Source: an uncultured bacterium
GTDB lineage: Bacteria; Cyanobacteriota; Vampirovibrionia; Gastranaerophilales; Gastranaerophilaceae
NCBI GenBank assembly: GCA_900314375.1
Contig: OMVC01000125.1
Coordinates: forward strand, 1-6,266
Reading direction: 5' to 3'
DNA length: 6,266 nt
Shown here: positions 3,333-6,266 of the stretch, one piece after another
Layout of the letters: each line of letters begins with the position of its first letter
Position numbering within the stretch: position 1 is the first letter of the stretch
The notes under the pieces: generated by a model
What the model saw: the letters and a program-made list of their open reading frames with translations, nothing else
Databases searched by the model: none
Told to the model about the DNA's origin: nothing
Position numbers and translations under genes: made by a program

Positions 3333-6266
3333 TTATACTCTTGATAAGCCTATATCACTATATTCATCAGGTAAACTGTTCTGATAGTCTGCCAATTTTA
3401 CTGATTCACTATAGAAATTTTCTCTCAAGCTATATGCTTTTCCGGTTTCCGGCAATTCCAGTTTTGACAGCAAGCGCCCTGTGTTTTGAATTATTCGAAT
3501 TTCTTCATTTAGATTGTTTATATCCGCAGTAACAACCGCTCTTACGCCGGCTAAAGCCTCTGTCATATTGGCTTTTAAAATCAGATATCTAGAACTGTTC
3601 GGTTGCTTTTTGATTTCTTCAAGCGTATCATCTATTGCTGCATTGTATATTTCTGCTACTCTGCGATAATTAGTCTTCTTAATTTTTTGCAATAGTGAGT
3701 CTTGATATTTAATAATCATTTCTTCATAATTTTCAACATTATCTATATTTGACATGCCTGCAAGAGTATCATTAATGTATTTTGCTTGAGAATTTACACT
3801 TTTTAATATTCTGTCGATTCTGTTGATATTTTTATAGGCTTTATTAAATATATCTCCTGAAGTTATCATTTCTGCTATTCTTTCAGATAAACCCAGTTGA
3901 TTGAAAAATAATGCAGCAGAATCTAAACTATTTTCAGCCAACAACGGAGAAATTATAGCTTGTAATCCTTCATCCGAACCCAATTGCAAATATGAACCAT
4001 CATTTAATTTTAAATTTGAATTTATCAAATTTTTACCCACTACATTCAAGTTTGATGATTTTGCACATTCCATTATTATAGATTGTAACTCTAACAATGA
4101 GGCTTTATATAACAATCCTTTTAAATTTTCTTTATGAATATTTATTGTATCTTTTAAATTTTTACATCTTAATGCTAATTCTTCCGGTGTTACATCATTT
4201 GAAACATTAAAAGAAGGGGCTGCATCTTTCGCATTTAGCAATAAAAATTCATTTAAGACTTCTTCCGGTTTTTGGAAAACTCTATGCTTCATATAAAAAT
4301 CTTTAAATTTTTCAAAAGCAAGTTCTGCCTGTTCATCACGCATTTTACTTGACGGATCTGACACGGATTTCATCTTTGCATCAATCCATTTATTCAATAA
4401 CAACATACCTTTAGACTGATATTTTTCAGTAAAAATACCATTTATGAATGTTTTCTTATACACATTTATGTTCTTAAGACTGGAAGCAATTGCCTCATCC
4501 ATTGTCGAACCGTCAACAGTATGAGTATACAAAATAAATCTATCATTTAATTCATTTATTAGATTTTCATATTCAACTATAGAAGCCGGCTTTTCTTCCA
4601 GTACATTATTTATTTCGGACAATAAATCTGCAACTGTTTCATCATCTTTATTGAGGACTGCGAGCTTTTGCAAGTCTTTCAAAAGATATGCACGTTGTCT
4701 TGGATTAACAACATTTGTTAATGACTTATACCTATCTATACGTTTTTTCAAACTTTGACATAATTCAAAGGATATTTTTTGAGTTTTATATGCTTCAACA
4801 TAAATTATATAATCATTTATATTTTCTTTTAATGCATTAAGTGAAGCTGCAATACTTTCTGCATCAGAAACTTCTACCTTTGGATATGCAAAAAATAAAC
4901 CGTAACGTTTGAATAATTCACCTGAAAGTTTTTCATTTTCCTTCATCCTTGATAACATTAACAAAGAAGTATAATAATCAGAATATATATCATTAAATGT
5001 TCGTTTACCTACATAAACAGCTCCACGAGATGTTCTCGAGAACTTGCCGTAGTCATAGAAGGCTTTTAATTTGCTTAATTCAACCTCTTTTGCATATTGT
5101 TGATAATACATAGTATTAAACACAACATTTTGGATTGATTCAATTTCGTTTTTGAAATCTTTCAGTATATCATATCCTGTAATATTTTTTATACCGATGA
5201 CATCATCTGTTATCAGCGAATTGTATTTATTTTCAAAATCTGCTTTTGTCATGTTACGCAAATCATTAAATATGTTTACAAATTCTTCATCTGTAGCAGG
5301 TGAAAATACATTATCTATCCAGTTACCAATGTTTTGTAAATTACCTGAAGAAAAATTGTTTAATTCATTTATAGAAAGAGAACAATTTGATATTATATTA
5401 TTAAATATAATATTTCCCATTGTATCTATATATTTTTCTTTATTATCAAAATTCTGCGTATTTTCAGCTATATAGTTTTTAAAATTAGAAACCATAATAT
5501 CTGCTGTATGCTCTAAACTTCCGTCAAAATCCTGATTTGAAATATCCTTCATAGAATTAACGGCTTTTACCATTACATCTTTTGGAATATTTATATTATT
5601 TTCTCTGGCAGCAACTGACAATATATCATAGACCTTTTCTCGCACACTCTCTACCGCATATACATAGAATTTTAAATCTTTTGCAAATGTATAATCGAAA
5701 TCTTTGCGCGCTTCACTGTGAATTTGGTCCTTGAATGCTTTTAAATCAGAAACATTAAATTCTTTATAAAGCATTTTTCCATCCGCCGGCATATTGCCAT
5801 AAGATAATATCGCTGCGGCTTTTTCAAATAGAGTTTTTACAAGACTGTTATCCGGTAAACTATTATACTCATCTAAAGTATTTATACCTTTATTTAAAAT
5901 ACCATCACCATTAACAATGCGCTCTATTTTTTCATACTCATTATATACAGACATCCCTGCTGTTCTTGCGGTTAGAATTGCTTTTTTTATTTCGTCTTTG
6001 GTCATTCCACGTGCGAGATCTTCCAAATCATTCAAGTATTGATAAGGAGAATATAATAATTGATCTCTAATCGACCTGACCGCACTATTTACGGCAGGGT
6101 CAATTCCTGCAGTAATAATATCTTGGAATAAAGAATATTTTTCGATATAATTTTCTGAATCATCAAATTTTTTATAAGCTTTTGAAGGTATATTTGATGG
6201 AATAATTTTACCGATAGCATCTTTTAATTCATCAACAAAAACTCCTTCTTGATATTTACTATTTAC
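3333..6266 (-). CDS. Very large protein of unknown function, C-terminal 977 residues (runs off right edge)
   Basis: I do not recognise the family. The reading frame is open from the right edge to the TAA at 3335-3333, giving 977 residues, with the N-terminus outside the window. A TTG at 6035-6033 could be taken as a start, but the same frame continues upstream for 77 codons without a stop, with identical composition. The visible part is rich in N, K, I, L, E and D, with few prolines and only four cysteines. It has no hydrophobic segment long enough to cross a membrane and looks helical throughout, with many short amphipathic stretches. I see no nucleotide-binding loop, HExxH or other catalytic signature, and no clear internal repeat. 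The C-terminus (DEYSDIGLSRV) is polar, without a sorting signal. A structural, scaffold or secreted effector-like protein is possible, but nothing in the sequence decides this. It converges on ftsZ and shares its terminator, with no sign of shared regulation. Base composition resembles the neighbours, so recent transfer is not evident. Confidence 0.9.
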   Translation of the reverse strand, partial: VNSKYQEGVFVDELKDAIGKIIPSNIPSKAYKKFDDSENYIEKYSLFQDIITAGIDPAVNSAVRSIRDQLLYSPYQYLNDLEDLARGMTKDEIKKAILTARTAGMSVYNEYEKIERIVNGDGILNKGINTLDEYNSLPDNSLVKTLFEKAAAILSYGNMPADGKMLYKEFNVSDLKAFKDQIHSEARKDFDYTFAKDLKFYVYAVESVREKVYDILSVAARENNINIPKDVMVKAVNSMKDISNQDFDGSLEHTADIMVSNFKNYIAENTQNFDNKEKYIDTMGNIIFNNIISNCSLSINELNNFSSGNLQNIGNWIDNVFSPATDEEFVNIFNDLRNMTKADFENKYNSLITDDVIGIKNITGYDILKDFKNEIESIQNVVFNTMYYQQYAKEVELSKLKAFYDYGKFSRTSRGAVYVGKRTFNDIYSDYYTSLLMLSRMKENEKLSGELFKRYGLFFAYPKVEVSDAESIAASLNALKENINDYIIYVEAYKTQKISFELCQSLKKRIDRYKSLTNVVNPRQRAYLLKDLQKLAVLNKDDETVADLLSEINNVLEEKPASIVEYENLINELNDRFILYTHTVDGSTMDEAIASSLKNINVYKKTFINGIFTEKYQSKGMLLLNKWIDAKMKSVSDPSSKMRDEQAELAFEKFKDFYMKHRVFQKPEEVLNEFLLLNAKDAAPSFNVSNDVTPEELALRCKNLKDTINIHKENLKGLLYKASLLELQSIIMECAKSSNLNVVGKNLINSNLKLNDGSYLQLGSDEGLQAIISPLLAENSLDSAALFFNQLGLSERIAEMITSGDIFNKAYKNINRIDRILKSVNSQAKYINDTLAGMSNIDNVENYEEMIIKYQDSLLQKIKKTNYRRVAEIYNAAIDDTLEEIKKQPNSSRYLILKANMTEALAGVRAVVTADINNLNEEIRIIQNTGRLLSKLELPETGKAYSLRENFYSESVKLADYQNSLPDEYSDIGLSRV

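Noticed and set aside
3341..5475. Plus-strand frames of 63-107 codons opposite the large gene
   Set aside because: They are complementary-strand shadows of one uninterrupted 977-codon frame, with no promoter or ribosome site.
6033..6035. TTG start for the large minus-strand gene
   Set aside because: The frame stays open for 77 more codons to the edge, and no clear ribosome site precedes the TTG.
1..6266. CRISPR arrays, tRNA or rRNA genes, insertion sequences, phage attachment sites
   Set aside because: No regularly spaced repeats, cloverleaf or rRNA-like sequence, transposase fragments or terminal inverted repeats were seen on reading both strands.

Overview
The window is AT-rich, protein-dense bacterial DNA. 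It holds four main coding regions, one very short leader ORF, and compact regulatory DNA between them. The best taxonomic clue is FtsZ. Its segment around residues 201-224 (GIQGLSDIITIPGMINIDF, then ADVRK) recalls cyanobacterial and chloroplast FtsZ. Low GC, large N/K/I-rich hypothetical proteins, and an N-terminal 'TFKG' element in the left-hand gene fit a non-photosynthetic gut member of Cyanobacteriota (Gastranaerophilales/Vampirovibrionia, 'Melainabacteria'). That assignment is inference from recalled family features and was not tested by a search.

Layout: (1) 1-1414, minus strand, the first 471 residues of an unknown protein with three or four hydrophobic segments, running off the left edge. 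(2) 1415-1699, a divergent control region. A minus-strand promoter (TTGACA-N17-TATCAT) drives a leader of about 170 nt. The leader carries a 23-codon, serine-rich ORF followed by a strong terminator hairpin that ends only 18 bases before the start of the membrane-protein gene. A competing antiterminator pairing can be drawn. Facing the other way is a full-consensus promoter, TTGACA-N17-TATAAT. (3) 1700-2056, plus strand, a 118-residue HExxH protein resembling the core of the SprA-related putative metalloprotease family. (4) 2154-3269, plus strand, ftsZ, apparently complete and outside any division-gene cluster. (5) 3282-3324, a terminator shared by convergent genes. (6) 3333-6266, minus strand, the last 977 residues of a very large protein of unknown function, running off the right edge.

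FtsZ is the only gene with a firmly assigned role (the cytokinetic Z-ring). Nothing in the window ties the other genes to cell division. The most interesting element is the leader at about 1433-1586. Its serine-codon run, mutually exclusive hairpins and placement match textbook translation-coupled transcription attenuation, yet the controlled gene is an uncharacterised membrane-associated protein, not a recognisable amino-acid biosynthesis gene. The simpler alternative is a tiny peptide gene with its own terminator and leaky readthrough.
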